From Archaeoglobaceae archaeon (GTDB taxonomy: Archaea > Halobacteriota > Archaeoglobi > Archaeoglobales > Archaeoglobaceae): DNA of 37,999 nucleotides. The stretch covers positions 1-37,999 of the forward strand of contig JAMOPJ010000035.1 in NCBI GenBank assembly GCA_027064525.1. The letters are read 5' to 3'. Shown here in pieces: positions 23,699 to 31,586 of this stretch. Each line of letters begins with the position of its first letter. The stretch's first letter is position 1. Below the pieces are notes generated by a model. That model made no database searches. It saw only the letters and a list, made by a program, of their open reading frames with translations, and was not told where the DNA came from. The position numbers were made by a program, and so were the translations under genes.

Positions 23699-23892
23699 TT
23701 TTCAGCCTCCTTAGTCTCCTTTTTCAACTTCTCAACATCCTTTTCATCTCTCGTTCCAAATGCAATCATCAAAAGTTCCCAATTCCCTTTCTTTTCGATT
23801 AAATCTCTTATAACTTCGGAAAAACTTCTCTTACCCTTTATTCTTACGAGCTTTTCATAAACATCGTCCGAAATGCTAATCGTTTTTGACAT
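23671..23892 (-). CDS. vapB: VapB-family antitoxin
   Basis: A 73-aa protein from ATG 23892 ([20 protein letters not shown]). The N-terminal ribbon-helix-helix-like or AbrB-like DNA-binding part resembles the archaeal VapB antitoxin group that starts '[11 protein letters not shown]'; the C-terminal acidic helix ([19 protein letters not shown]) would wrap the toxin. Two further ATGs upstream (23901 and beyond) are in frame, but TATTTAAA at 23913-23920 puts transcription start about at 23890, so a leaderless start at 23892 is preferred. The gene overlaps vapC by 28 bases. Confidence 0.87.
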   Translation of the reverse strand: MSKTISISDDVYEKLVRIKGKRSFSEVIRDLIEKKGNWELLMIAFGTRDEKDVEKLKKETKEAEKWMQSLIQA

Positions 23893-23896
23893 ACTA

Positions 23897-23920
23897 TGCA
23901 TGTATGCACAGATATTTAAA
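23897..23920 (-). promoter_or_regulatory. vapBC promoter with near-palindromic operator candidate
   Basis: TGCATGTATGCA at 23897-23908 is a near-perfect palindrome (one central mismatch pair) between the TATA box TATTTAAA (23913-23920) and the vapB start. VapB or VapBC commonly binds such sites to repress its own promoter. Position and symmetry are seen; binding is inferred. Confidence 0.5.
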
Positions 23921-24083
23921 ATTGTTACTGCACGGAGATCTCCATTACCAATATTCAATAGCTTTAGTTGATGCCAGTGAAATCTATTAGCAGATGTTCT
24001 ATAGGTATTCGTCTAAGCCAAGACTTGTAAGAATCTTCATGCCATCTATTTTTTAAACCCATCCACTCGACATCATTTGATCC

Positions 24084-25088
24084 ATGAAGGCAATCAGAGT
24101 TCCGAAGCACGAGGCTGAGAGGGTCAGAAAGCTTGCGGAGAAGATTGGGGCAAAGGATAAATCCCGCCTAATCGTAGTTAGGGGTGATTATGTCGAGATC
24201 CCGATATACGACTGTTACGAGGAACACTTCAAAGGTTACGAAATAGTCGAGCAAGAAAATCCAGTGTTCGCAAAGAAAACCGATATATACGAAATTTTAA
24301 AGGAAAAGATCCCGAAAGAACTTTGGGAATTTATTCCAAGAAGGTATAAAATTTTGGGAGACATAATTCTAATCAAGATTCCGGATGAACTTGAGCAATT
24401 CAAGCATCTGATTGGAGAAGAACTGCTGAAGCTCCACCCTCGCTGTAAAGCAGTATGGAGAGACAAGGGTAAGGAGGGAATGCTAAGAAAGCCGAACGTC
24501 GAGCTCATAGCTGGGCAGGGAAGTGTCACGATCCACAAGGAGAACGGCTGTCTGTTCAAGTTGGACGTTACCAAAGTTATGTTTAGCCCCGGAAATCAGG
24601 GAGAAAGGATGAGGATGGCAAGGATAGTCGAGCCGGGAGAAGTTGTCGTTGATATGTTCGCCGGCATAGGTTACTTCTCAATTCCGATAGCTGTCCATTC
24701 GAAGCCGAAGCGGATATATTCGATCGAGATAAACCCCGATTCATACGAATTCCTGCTTGAGAACATCGAGCTGAACGATGTAAGCTGTATAGTTCCAATT
24801 TTGGGCGATTCCAAGCATGTTACTCCGGAAGGTGTAGCGGACAGGGTGATAATGGGACACATATTCTGCCATGAGTTCTTACCCGTTGCGATAAGAGCTC
24901 TAAAGGAGGATGGTGGAATAATCCACTACCACGAGTCCGTTCCAGAGGCTGTGATAAACAGACCTATCGAAAGGGTAAAGAAGGCCTGCGAAAAGCTTGG
25001 AAAGAAAGTCAAAATTTTGAACTTCAGAAAGGTTAAGAACTACTCTCCGGGAGTTTTGCATGTAGTTGTAGATGCCTACATATCGTAG
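24084..25088 (+). CDS. taw2: tRNA(Phe) wybutosine-pathway aminocarboxypropyl transferase
   Basis: A 334-aa Trm5/Taw2-superfamily enzyme. It should transfer the 3-amino-3-carboxypropyl group of SAM to the imG-type base at tRNA(Phe) position 37. FDVTK-like KLDVTKVMFSPGNQGERMRMA, the SAM loop VVDMFAGIGYFSIPIAVHSK, SIEINPDSYEFLLENIELN and DRVIMGHIFCHEFLPVA plus IIHYHESVPE are Taw2-type; Trm5 has different residues at the IEINP and IHYHE positions. The N-terminal 130 residues, with YRILGD-like RRYKILGDIILIKIP, make it longer than some Taw2 proteins. TATTTTTTAAACC about 30 bases upstream suggests a leaderless mRNA. Trm5 itself cannot be fully excluded without alignment. Confidence 0.83.
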   Translation: MKAIRVPKHEAERVRKLAEKIGAKDKSRLIVVRGDYVEIPIYDCYEEHFKGYEIVEQENPVFAKKTDIYEILKEKIPKELWEFIPRRYKILGDIILIKIPDELEQFKHLIGEELLKLHPRCKAVWRDKGKEGMLRKPNVELIAGQGSVTIHKENGCLFKLDVTKVMFSPGNQGERMRMARIVEPGEVVVDMFAGIGYFSIPIAVHSKPKRIYSIEINPDSYEFLLENIELNDVSCIVPILGDSKHVTPEGVADRVIMGHIFCHEFLPVAIRALKEDGGIIHYHESVPEAVINRPIERVKKACEKLGKKVKILNFRKVKNYSPGVLHVVVDAYIS

Positions 25089-25546
25089 AATATCGTCACA
25101 TAATTTTCAATTTCTTCATATTGGTCAAGCATGGATTTAGGTTTGATGAATATCGCTGTTCTTTCACCGAATCTCTCCCCAATAAAAACGCCAACCAATA
25201 GGATTCTACCAAATTGAGTCTTTATGATTGCCGATCTAGGAAACTTGCTAATTTTGTAAGTTAGACTGTATTCCCTCAAAATTTCTTCGATGTCATTTAT
25301 AGCATCTGGTAAAGTTCTTCTAATTCTTGTCGCAAAATCGTAGCTGATGAGTCCATAGAGAACAAAAGTTCCTTCAAATAACGGGAAGAAACAGAGTAAG
25401 AAAATAATTACAAATATTCCCAAAGCACGAATATCACCTGAGGTAAATCCTACAACCATTGCAATTCCACTCAAAATCAACAGAAATGTTGCCAAACCAA
25501 AGTTGAGAAGCCCATAAATCCAAAGTGACAATCTCTTCTCCCACAT
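25076..25546 (-). CDS. two-helix membrane protein of unknown function
   Basis: A 156-aa protein with two or three N-terminal membrane helices (FGLATFLLILSGIAMVVGF; IFVIIFLLCFFPLFEGTFVLY) and a C-terminal cytosolic domain of about 80 residues: RRTLPDAINDIEEILREYSL, KTQFGRILLVGVFIGERFGE, IENYVTIFYDM. I do not recognise a family. Its ATG directly abuts the coaD stop, so the two form an operon; the 3' end overlaps taw2 by 13 bases tail-to-tail. Confidence 0.72.
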   Translation of the reverse strand: MWEKRLSLWIYGLLNFGLATFLLILSGIAMVVGFTSGDIRALGIFVIIFLLCFFPLFEGTFVLYGLISYDFATRIRRTLPDAINDIEEILREYSLTYKISKFPRSAIIKTQFGRILLVGVFIGERFGERTAIFIKPKSMLDQYEEIENYVTIFYDM

Positions 25547-25999
25547 CTAAATCAACCTACCATATCTGTCGATTTCGCCATTCTTGATCCTCGTTGAAGA
25601 TATGGGTTTACAATCTTCAGCTAAAACAAAATCCACCTTCACAATTTTTATCGGCTTTTTACCCAGCTCTCTTCTTTTTTCATTAATTTTTAAGGCAACT
25701 TCATACGTTTCTGGGGAAACAACCAAATATTCAAAGTCTATTTCGAGAGTTTTGCCATAAGGATCGCAGATCTCTACAATTTCGGGTTCAAAGCCATACT
25801 TTCGTTTAATGTATTGTCTAACATTTTCAGCCCTAATTTTGAAGGGGAGAACGGATCTAAACCTCTTGCGAGCCATTTCGTCACACGTAACTCCAATCAT
25901 AACACTTCTACCACCTAACTTAATCGCCACATCTATCAACTTTTTGTGTCCTTCGTGCAGAGGCTCGAACGTCCCGCCCAAGGCTACTCTCGGTTGCAT
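25547..25999 (-). CDS. coaD: phosphopantetheine adenylyltransferase, archaeal type
   Basis: A 150-aa nucleotidyltransferase making dephospho-CoA from 4'-phosphopantetheine and ATP. The N-terminal GGTFEPLHEGHKKLI has the HxGH motif, and the C-terminal ISSTRIKNGEID has the K/ISSTxI motif; both bind ATP. IGVTCDEMARKR and EYLVVSPETYEVALKIN follow archaeal PPAT sequences rather than bacterial CoaD. ATG 25999 begins at the conserved start (MQPRVALGGTF). It precedes a membrane protein gene with no gap. Confidence 0.92.
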   Translation of the reverse strand: MQPRVALGGTFEPLHEGHKKLIDVAIKLGGRSVMIGVTCDEMARKRFRSVLPFKIRAENVRQYIKRKYGFEPEIVEICDPYGKTLEIDFEYLVVSPETYEVALKINEKRRELGKKPIKIVKVDFVLAEDCKPISSTRIKNGEIDRYGRLI

Positions 26000-26036
26000 C
26001 GAACCGAGAACAATGAACAGAATAATATTTTTTCCG

Positions 26037-27011
26037 TTAAGCGAACTTTGGAATTATCTCCTTTCCTATCAGCTTTATAGCCTTCACCCTGTCCTTTCCG
26101 ACTGGACTCCCGACTATGAACTGTGTAACCCCAAGCTTTTCGAGTTCTTCGATCTTCTCGATAACTTCATCCGGTGTCCCGCTTATCGAAAAAGCTTCGA
26201 TCATCTCCTCGCTTACAGCTTCTGCCAGCTCCTTCCAATTACCTTTGGTGAACGCATCGTTTAAAGCTGATCTTACGGCATTCGCAGAGGTCTCATCTAT
26301 TCCGTGCCTCTTCAAAACCTCGCTCGGACAACTGGCAACGATAAAAGCAACCACAACCTTCACGTTCTGAATCGCCACATCTCTGTCCTTATCCACACTG
26401 AAAGCTGAGCAGACAGCTATATCAAACCCTTCCTTTGGCTTGAGATTTTCGATCGCAAATCTAACGTCCTTCGGATGTGATGCGTTGATTATAACTCCGT
26501 CGCCGATTTCCGAAGCCAATCTCAGCATCTTCGGCCCCTGAGCTCCGATGTATATTGGAACGTTTCCAGAGCTAAACGTAAGCTTCGCACCGCTGAACTT
26601 GAAAACATCTCCCTCAAATTCCACGGATTCGCCTTTTAGCAACCTCTTTATAATCTCAACGGCCTCCTTAACGGTTGTTAAAGGCTTTCTCCTATCGATG
26701 CCTATCTTCTCAAGCGTAAACTTGTCTCCTGCTCCTATCCCTAGAACAGCTCTTCCTCCACTCAGCTCGTTTACCGTGGCTATGGCAGAGGCTATTACGG
26801 CCGGATTGATGTGAAAGGGGTTTGTAATGCCGGTTCCGATCCTAACCATCTGCGTGGCTTTTGCGAGAATTGAAAGGATCACGAAAGCGTTTCGATTGTT
26901 GTAGTGGTCGGTGATCCATACGTAGCCAAAACCGTTATCTTCAGCGAGCTTTGCGTAATATTCGAGCTCGTATGGTTTAACGTTGGGTAACATTTCGATC
27001 CCGAACTCCAT
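26037..27011 (-). CDS. mer: F420-dependent methylene-tetrahydromethanopterin reductase
   Basis: A 324-aa luciferase-like TIM-barrel enzyme that reduces methylene-H4MPT to methyl-H4MPT with F420H2, or the reverse during oxidation of C1 groups. It shows MEFGIEMLPN at the start, ITDHYNNRNAFVIL, MVRIGTGITNPFHINPA, GRAVLGIGAGDKFTLEKIGI, and IYIGAQGPKMLRLASEIGDG, each conserved in Mer. ATG 27011 is used rather than the upstream MILCD; CTTTAAAAATCG about 30 bases upstream indicates a leaderless transcript. Ftr in this window acts in the same pathway. Confidence 0.95.
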   Translation of the reverse strand: MEFGIEMLPNVKPYELEYYAKLAEDNGFGYVWITDHYNNRNAFVILSILAKATQMVRIGTGITNPFHINPAVIASAIATVNELSGGRAVLGIGAGDKFTLEKIGIDRRKPLTTVKEAVEIIKRLLKGESVEFEGDVFKFSGAKLTFSSGNVPIYIGAQGPKMLRLASEIGDGVIINASHPKDVRFAIENLKPKEGFDIAVCSAFSVDKDRDVAIQNVKVVVAFIVASCPSEVLKRHGIDETSANAVRSALNDAFTKGNWKELAEAVSEEMIEAFSISGTPDEVIEKIEELEKLGVTQFIVGSPVGKDRVKAIKLIGKEIIPKFA

Positions 27012-27087
27012 GTCACATAATATCAATAACGATTTTTAAAGATAATTATTCGACCAAACATTTTTGAACCTCCGACGAACTTATGGT

Positions 27088-27501
27088 ATGAAGTTCCGTT
27101 TTATCGATCACACAGCCGATGTGGCCTTTGAAGTTTACGGTTCAAGCTTAAAGGAGCTGATTGAAAATGCCACGCTCGCATTTTATGAAGCATTCGTTGA
27201 TCTATCTAAATTAAAGGTAGATACCGAGAAATCTTTGGAGGTGGAAGCGGACTCGCCAGATTACCTCCTATTTAACTGGCTAAACGAGCTTCTCTTCATG
27301 TTTGAAACGGATTTCTTTGCAGGCAAGGAGGTCAGCGTTGAAGTAAAAGAGAACGGAATACTGAAAGCGAAAGGAAGGATTAGAGGTGGAAGAATCACGC
27401 CGGAAATAGTTAAAACCGAGCCTAAGGCTATAACCTTTCACAAGTTCAAGGTTGAGCAGAGGAATGGAAAGTGGGTAGCGTTCGTGATCGTCGATATTTA
27501 A
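27088..27501 (+). CDS. archease
   Basis: A 137-aa chaperone-like cofactor of the RtcB tRNA ligase. RtcB joins tRNA exon halves after intron removal, and archease helps its guanylylation. Features are the N-terminal FIDHTADVAFEVYG with the metal-binding Asp/His, DYLLFNWLNELLFMFETDFF, the glycine-rich AKGRIRGGRITPE and the C-terminal EPKAITFHKFKVEQ and VIVDI. ATG 27088 fits the family start; a TTG at 27064 is poorer. Divergent from mer across about 76 bases. rtcB is not in the window. Confidence 0.95.
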   Translation: MKFRFIDHTADVAFEVYGSSLKELIENATLAFYEAFVDLSKLKVDTEKSLEVEADSPDYLLFNWLNELLFMFETDFFAGKEVSVEVKENGILKAKGRIRGGRITPEIVKTEPKAITFHKFKVEQRNGKWVAFVIVDI

Positions 27502-27588
27502 ATTTAATATAAAAAATATAATATCGTAGAAAAAGATGGTAAAGCTCTTAAATCATCAAAATGATTGTAAGGATGCGGCGGTGATGTT

Positions 27589-28824
27589 ATGAACATATTT
27601 GAAGATATCCTTACTTCTCCGAAGATTTTCAAAAATAGGGATGTCTTACGCCATACATATACCCCTGACGATCTTCCGCATAGAGATGAGCAGATCCGAA
27701 CCCTCGCCTCCATCCTTGCCCCAGCGTTGAGGGGTGAGACTCCCTCGAACGTTCTGATTTATGGTAAAACCGGAACGGGAAAGACTGCAACCGTGAAATT
27801 TGTTGGAAGACAGCTTGAGGAGATGAGCAGAAAGCTCAACGTCCGTTGTATGGTTCACTACATAAACTGTGAGCTGATAGACACCCAATACAGAGTTCTC
27901 GCTTCGTTAGCAAACGCTTTGGGGAGAACAGTTCCGATGACCGGTTGGCCGACGGATCAGGTTTATGAAGAGGTAAAGAAGGCTTTGGATCTGAGGGAGC
28001 AGACGGTTATAATCGTGCTTGATGAAATAGATAAGCTGGTTAAGAAGGGTGATGAGGCTCTATACAATCTATCGAGGATAAATTCTGAATTGGAGAAAGG
28101 AAAGGTTAGTATAATTGGAATCTCGAACGATCTCAAGTTCAAGAACTATCTCGATCCTCGTGTAATTTCATCGCTCAGCGAGGAGGAGATAATATTCCCT
28201 CCATACAATGCGGAACAGCTTAAAGATATCTTAGAGCAGAGAGCCAAGCTCGCGTTCTATGAGGGAGTTTTAGATGACGAAGTGATTCCCTACTGCGCAG
28301 CTTTAGCCGCACAGGAGCACGGAGATGCCAGAAAGGCTTTGGATCTGCTTAGAGTAAGCGGAGAAATTGCGGAGAAGGAGAATGCAGACAGGGTTACGAA
28401 GGAGCACGTGAAGAAGGCGGTGAAGAAGATCGAGAGTGACCACATAGCTGAGGCTGTTCGAACCCTCCCAACTCAGAGCAAGATCCTTCTGTTTGGAATG
28501 GTCCTGCTTACCGAATCCGGCTACCGAAAGTTCACGACTGGAGAGGTTTACGCAGTATATAAGAATTTATGCAGGAGGATCGGAATGGACGTTTTAACGC
28601 AGAGGAGGATAAGCGATCTAATCTCTGAATTGGACATGCTCGGAATAATAAACTCGATCGTGATATCGAAGGGTAGATACGGAAGGACGAGAGAGATCAA
28701 ATTGGATGTGCCAATAGATGATGTTAAGAGGGTCATACTGGAAGACTACAGGCTCGAAGCTTTGGAGAGGATAGAAAGAGATCTGAAGAACGTCATGTCT
28801 TTGAGCGTTTTTGAGGAAGTGTAA
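27589..28824 (+). CDS. cdc6: Orc1/Cdc6 replication initiator
   Basis: A 411-aa AAA+ origin-recognition and helicase-loading protein. Walker A IYGKTGTGKTA (about residues 59-69), Walker B IIVLDEIDKL (about 141-150), sensor 1 IIGISNDLKFKNYLDPRV, sensor 2 in HGDARKALDLLRVSGEIAE, then a winged-helix DNA-binding domain in the last 100 residues (GYRKFTTGEVYAVYKNLC, QRRISDLISELDMLGIINS). SD GGCGGTG lies exactly 5 nt before ATG 27589. A short hairpin (AATCAT/ATGATT, 27551-27566) is in the leader region. Archaeal origins often lie beside such a gene; the flanks are A/T-rich but carry no complete origin box that I can see. Confidence 0.97.
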   Translation: MNIFEDILTSPKIFKNRDVLRHTYTPDDLPHRDEQIRTLASILAPALRGETPSNVLIYGKTGTGKTATVKFVGRQLEEMSRKLNVRCMVHYINCELIDTQYRVLASLANALGRTVPMTGWPTDQVYEEVKKALDLREQTVIIVLDEIDKLVKKGDEALYNLSRINSELEKGKVSIIGISNDLKFKNYLDPRVISSLSEEEIIFPPYNAEQLKDILEQRAKLAFYEGVLDDEVIPYCAALAAQEHGDARKALDLLRVSGEIAEKENADRVTKEHVKKAVKKIESDHIAEAVRTLPTQSKILLFGMVLLTESGYRKFTTGEVYAVYKNLCRRIGMDVLTQRRISDLISELDMLGIINSIVISKGRYGRTREIKLDVPIDDVKRVILEDYRLEALERIERDLKNVMSLSVFEEV

Positions 28825-28977
28825 TATTATTTTTTTCTTAGTAAATTTTGGCTGGAAAATTTATGATGAAACGCTAAGACATCTGGCGTAATCCTCACTA
28901 ATGATCATGAAATTAATATTTTGCAATTTTTAATTATTTTTCATTATAACGGTTAATAATTCTGGAAAGTGATAAAT
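28825..28977. other. A/T-rich intergenic region after cdc6, weak origin candidate
   Basis: About 150 bp that is far richer in A/T than the genes around it, with T runs (TTATTTTTTTC) and two CTGGAAA copies (near 28850 and 28962), which match part of the archaeal origin-recognition box (CC-x-x-TGGAAA). No full box with its G-rich tail is seen and the copies are in the same direction. It also contains the SD of the GNAT gene at its end. An origin here is possible but weakly supported. Confidence 0.25.
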
Positions 28978-29520
28978 ATGAAGAATGCCAAAAATCTATT
29001 GGTGGTGCTTATGCTAACCGATAAGCTGCATTGCATATTTAAGCCCATCGAATTCAAGGATAAGATTGGTGAATCCATAGTTATTCGTCTCTACAATCCC
29101 AAGAATGATAGAAATAAGCTGATAGAAATGTATGTTAACTTCGATCCGGAAGATAGATGCTTAGGATTGCCACCCTTGACAAAGGAAGGTATAGAAAGGT
29201 GGGTAGATTACCTCTCTAAGAACGGATACAACATTGTAGCCGAGCATAGGGGGAAGATAGTCGGGCATGTTGCGATCGTTCCCCTTGAAAATCGTAAGGA
29301 TGTTGAACTTGACATATTCGTGCTCAGACCCTACCAGAACAGGGGAATAGGACAAGAACTGCTAAGAAATGCGATAAATTTCTGCAGGGAGATGGGATTT
29401 GAGGGAATAATGATAACGACGCAGTGCTCAAACCTGAGAGCGAAGAGACTTTTCAGGAAGTTCGGATTCGTAACGATAGACTCAGACATGGACGAATGCT
29501 ACATGTATCTGAAGCTTTAA
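28978..29520 (+). CDS. GNAT-family N-acetyltransferase
   Basis: A 180-aa acetyl-CoA-dependent transferase from ATG 28978 (GGAAAGTG six bases upstream). The core spans residues about 35-180: IVIRLYNPKNDRNKLIEMYV, GKIVGHVAIVPLE, the acetyl-CoA loop LRPYQNRGIGQELLRNAI (Q/R-x2-G-x-G/A), EGIMITTQCSNLRAKRLFRKFGF. The first 30 residues are non-typical and may be an extension. Substrate unknown; RimI-like protein acetylation or small-molecule modification are both possible. Its end overlaps the winged-helix gene by a few bases, tail to tail. Confidence 0.87.
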   Translation: MKNAKNLLVVLMLTDKLHCIFKPIEFKDKIGESIVIRLYNPKNDRNKLIEMYVNFDPEDRCLGLPPLTKEGIERWVDYLSKNGYNIVAEHRGKIVGHVAIVPLENRKDVELDIFVLRPYQNRGIGQELLRNAINFCREMGFEGIMITTQCSNLRAKRLFRKFGFVTIDSDMDECYMYLKL

Positions 29521-29882
29521 CCCATCATAGCTCTTCTCAAAAACCAAACTTCAAGCTTTAGGCATCTCTTAGCTTCGCATTCCTTCTCCAAGCAACCGAA
29601 ACACGGTGGTAGTCCAGTTAGTTCTTCCATTCTTTCCATTATCGCTCTTAGGCTCAGCTCCTCCTCTTTTTCCTCTTCGATCTCTGCTTCCGCTGGAACT
29701 ATCTTGAACGTCTTTACGCCGTCGACGACGACCTCTACTCTCTTGATAAGGCCCTCCTTCTCCAACTTTCTAAGAATACGGGAACACTTACTGCTATCTA
29801 TTTTGAGCTCCTTCCACAAATCCTTTTGAAGAATCGCACCCCTTTCCTTTAAAATTTGTAAAATCTCTTCTCTCGTGTCCAT
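29517..29882 (-). CDS. winged-helix regulator with C-terminal four-cysteine cluster
   Basis: A 121-aa protein. Residues 1-65 form a winged helix-turn-helix: REEILQILKERGAILQKDLW, IDSSKCSRILRKLEKEGLIK (recognition helix) and a wing RVEVVVDGVKTFKIVP. An acidic linker (AEIEEEKEEELS) leads to a C-terminal part with CFGCLEKECEAKRC (C-x2-C-x4-C-x4-C, about residues 94-107), a spacing that could hold an Fe-S cluster or zinc. It follows the Sm gene by 24 bases on the same strand and is likely co-transcribed. A redox- or metal-sensing transcription regulator is inferred; target genes unknown. Confidence 0.75.
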   Translation of the reverse strand: MDTREEILQILKERGAILQKDLWKELKIDSSKCSRILRKLEKEGLIKRVEVVVDGVKTFKIVPAEAEIEEEKEEELSLRAIMERMEELTGLPPCFGCLEKECEAKRCLKLEVWFLRRAMMG

Positions 29883-29906
29883 CTATAATCTCCTTACAAA
29901 ATTTTA

Positions 29907-30137
29907 TTATATATGTTCTTCGTAGGGCTGGATTATGATTATGTTATTCCCCCTGAGCACTATCGTTCCCAAATTTCTGATTTTTTCGCCGTTCTTGTAT
30001 TCCATGGCATTGCTGAGGTGGAGGTTCATGTAATCGTCGACACCCTCAAGTTTACCAATTAGATCGCTCTCTTCGCCCTTCATCTCAACCCTAATAACCT
30101 TGCCGATCAAGGACTTAACCATCTGGTTCGGTAGCAT
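29907..30137 (-). CDS. Sm-like archaeal RNA-binding protein, Sm2 type
   Basis: A 76-aa LSm protein, ring-forming and U-rich RNA-binding. Sm1 motif KVIRVEMKGEESDLIGKLEG and VDDYMNLHLSNA, Sm2 motif LGTIVLRGNNIIIIQP. The sequence, beginning MLPNQMVKSLIGKVIRVEMK, strongly resembles Archaeoglobus fulgidus Sm2, recalled from knowledge, rather than Sm1. GAGGTG is seven bases before ATG 30137. Unlike the Sm1 locus it is not followed by rpl37e; a winged-helix gene follows instead. Divergent from the epimerase. Confidence 0.93.
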   Translation of the reverse strand: MLPNQMVKSLIGKVIRVEMKGEESDLIGKLEGVDDYMNLHLSNAMEYKNGEKIRNLGTIVLRGNNIIIIQPYEEHI

Positions 30138-30215
30138 CTCATATCACCTCTAACTACTCTATCAACAAAATATTTTAGGGTTGTGGTGCCAGCAAAAACT
30201 CTGAGTAACAAAAAC

Positions 30216-30226
30216 CGTATATATAC
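30216..30226 (+). promoter_or_regulatory. TATA box of the epimerase gene
   Basis: GTATATATACC at 30218-30228 region lies 20-30 bases before ATG 30246 with no SD in between, so the epimerase mRNA should be leaderless. This supports ATG 30246 over the earlier in-frame codon at 30183, which would add a tail without family match ahead of the Rossmann loop. Confidence 0.7.
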
Positions 30227-30245
30227 CTTTCTCTCTCCCTCAGCT

Positions 30246-31169
30246 ATGGCAATCCTTGTCACGGGGGGTGCGGGCTTCATAGGAAGTCACGTAGTCGATA
30301 GGCTCATCGATGAAGGTTACGATGTCGTGGTGGTGGACAACTTAAGTTCTGGCAGAAGGGATTTCGTTAACGAGAACGCTCGATTTTATCAGCTTGATCT
30401 GGCCGAAGACTCTGATAGGCTATTGGAAATCTTCAAAACGCACGATATTGATGAAGTTTGGCACATCGCAGCCAATCCGGACGTTAGGATTGGAAGCGAG
30501 AATCCGGATGAAATATATAGGAACAACGTCCTCGCCACATACAAACTGCTCGAGGTTATGCGAAAGGTTGGAGTTCGCAGAATAATATTCACGTCCACAT
30601 CGACCGTTTACGGTGAAGTTAAAGTGATTCCAACGCCCGAGGATTATCCAACGATTCCGATATCCATCTACGGAGCTTCGAAAGTCGCTTGCGAGGCACT
30701 GATAGCCTCATACTGCCACACCTTCGACATGAAGAGCTGGATCTATAGATTTGCAAACGTCATAGGAAGGAGAAGCAACCACGGCGTTATATACGATTTC
30801 ATCATGAAGTTGAGGAAGAATCCAAACGAGCTCGTGATCTTAGGAGATGGAGAACAGAACAAGTCCTACATCTACATATCGGACTGCGTGGATGCGATGT
30901 TCTTCGGGCTTAAGGCGGATGAAGATGTCAACATATTTAACATCGGAAGTGAGGATCAGATCAAGGTGAAGCGCATAGCGGAAATAGTGTGCGAGGAGAT
31001 GGGGCTCAATCCAGTCTTCAAGTTCACGGGCGGAAGGAGGGGCTGGAAGGGAGATGTGCCGATAATGTTGCTGTCGATAGAGAAGCTGAAGTCCATGGGC
31101 TGGAAGCCAAAATACAACTCGGAACAGGCCGTTCGAAAGGCCGTCAGGGATCTGCTCGAAGGTCTATGA
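30246..31169 (+). CDS. galE: NAD-dependent sugar epimerase (GalE / nucleotide-sugar epimerase family)
   Basis: A 307-aa extended short-chain dehydrogenase. Rossmann loop TGGAGFIGSHVVDRL (residues about 6-20), NLSSGRRDFV, HIAANPDVR, catalytic Ser/Thr in FTSTSTVYGE, catalytic Tyr-x3-Lys in IYGASKVACEAL, then FANVIGRRSNHGVIYDF and ILGDGEQNKSYIYISD. It should interconvert UDP-glucose and UDP-galactose or related sugars; exact specificity is not clear, so the symbol is provisional. The stop codon overlaps the end of the ModE-type gene on the other strand by 26 bases. Confidence 0.88.
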   Translation: MAILVTGGAGFIGSHVVDRLIDEGYDVVVVDNLSSGRRDFVNENARFYQLDLAEDSDRLLEIFKTHDIDEVWHIAANPDVRIGSENPDEIYRNNVLATYKLLEVMRKVGVRRIIFTSTSTVYGEVKVIPTPEDYPTIPISIYGASKVACEALIASYCHTFDMKSWIYRFANVIGRRSNHGVIYDFIMKLRKNPNELVILGDGEQNKSYIYISDCVDAMFFGLKADEDVNIFNIGSEDQIKVKRIAEIVCEEMGLNPVFKFTGGRRGWKGDVPIMLLSIEKLKSMGWKPKYNSEQAVRKAVRDLLEGL

Positions 31170-31566
31170 TCTCAACGGTGTCCCCCTCTTTAAGCTTGCA
31201 ACCTTCCAGAAGCTCGATTATAACGTGGTTACCCTCAACCTTCTTAACTTTCCCCCTAACACCGTTCAAAGCTGATTCAAACAACTTTTCCATCCTTTCG
31301 TAGGTTCTGAGAAGATCTTTGCCTAAAGGTGTGAGCTTCGTCCCTCCCCTCTCGATTCCACCTCTCTCCTTCTCCACCACAGCATCTCCCAAAGCCTCTT
31401 CCATCTTTTTCAGATAGTTCCAGACGAACCGATAAGACATCCCCAACTCTTTGCAGGCTTTCGAGATCGAGCCGTGCTTTTCTATGGCCTTTAGAATCTT
31501 CGCCCCTCCCTTACCCATGACGTGCATTCCGTCCTTCTCGAACCAGAGACGCCATCTCAGTTCCAT
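31144..31566 (-). CDS. modE: ModE-type molybdate/tungstate-responsive regulator
   Basis: A 140-aa protein. The N-terminal LysR-like helix-turn-helix of ModE is seen at residues about 18-85 (GGAKILKAIEKHGSISKACKE, MSYRFVWNYLKKMEEALGD, EKERGGIERGGTKLTPLGKDL). The last 40 residues (VRGKVKKVEGNHVIIELLEG, LKEGDTVEII) look like half of a Mop/TOBE oxyanion-binding domain. It is shorter than E. coli ModE, which has two Mop modules. It lies downstream of wtpC on the same strand with a 20-bp gap, and a ModE-like inverted repeat is present at the wtpA promoter, so control of this transporter is a natural inference. Confidence 0.85.
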   Translation of the reverse strand: MELRWRLWFEKDGMHVMGKGGAKILKAIEKHGSISKACKELGMSYRFVWNYLKKMEEALGDAVVEKERGGIERGGTKLTPLGKDLLRTYERMEKLFESALNGVRGKVKKVEGNHVIIELLEGCKLKEGDTVEIIDLRADP

Positions 31567-31586
31567 GATCGCCGTTGGTTAGATCG

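Noticed and set aside
28855-28920. C/D-box guide RNA suggested by ATGATGA at 28863
   Set aside because: No CTGA D box at suitable spacing and no C'/D' pair.
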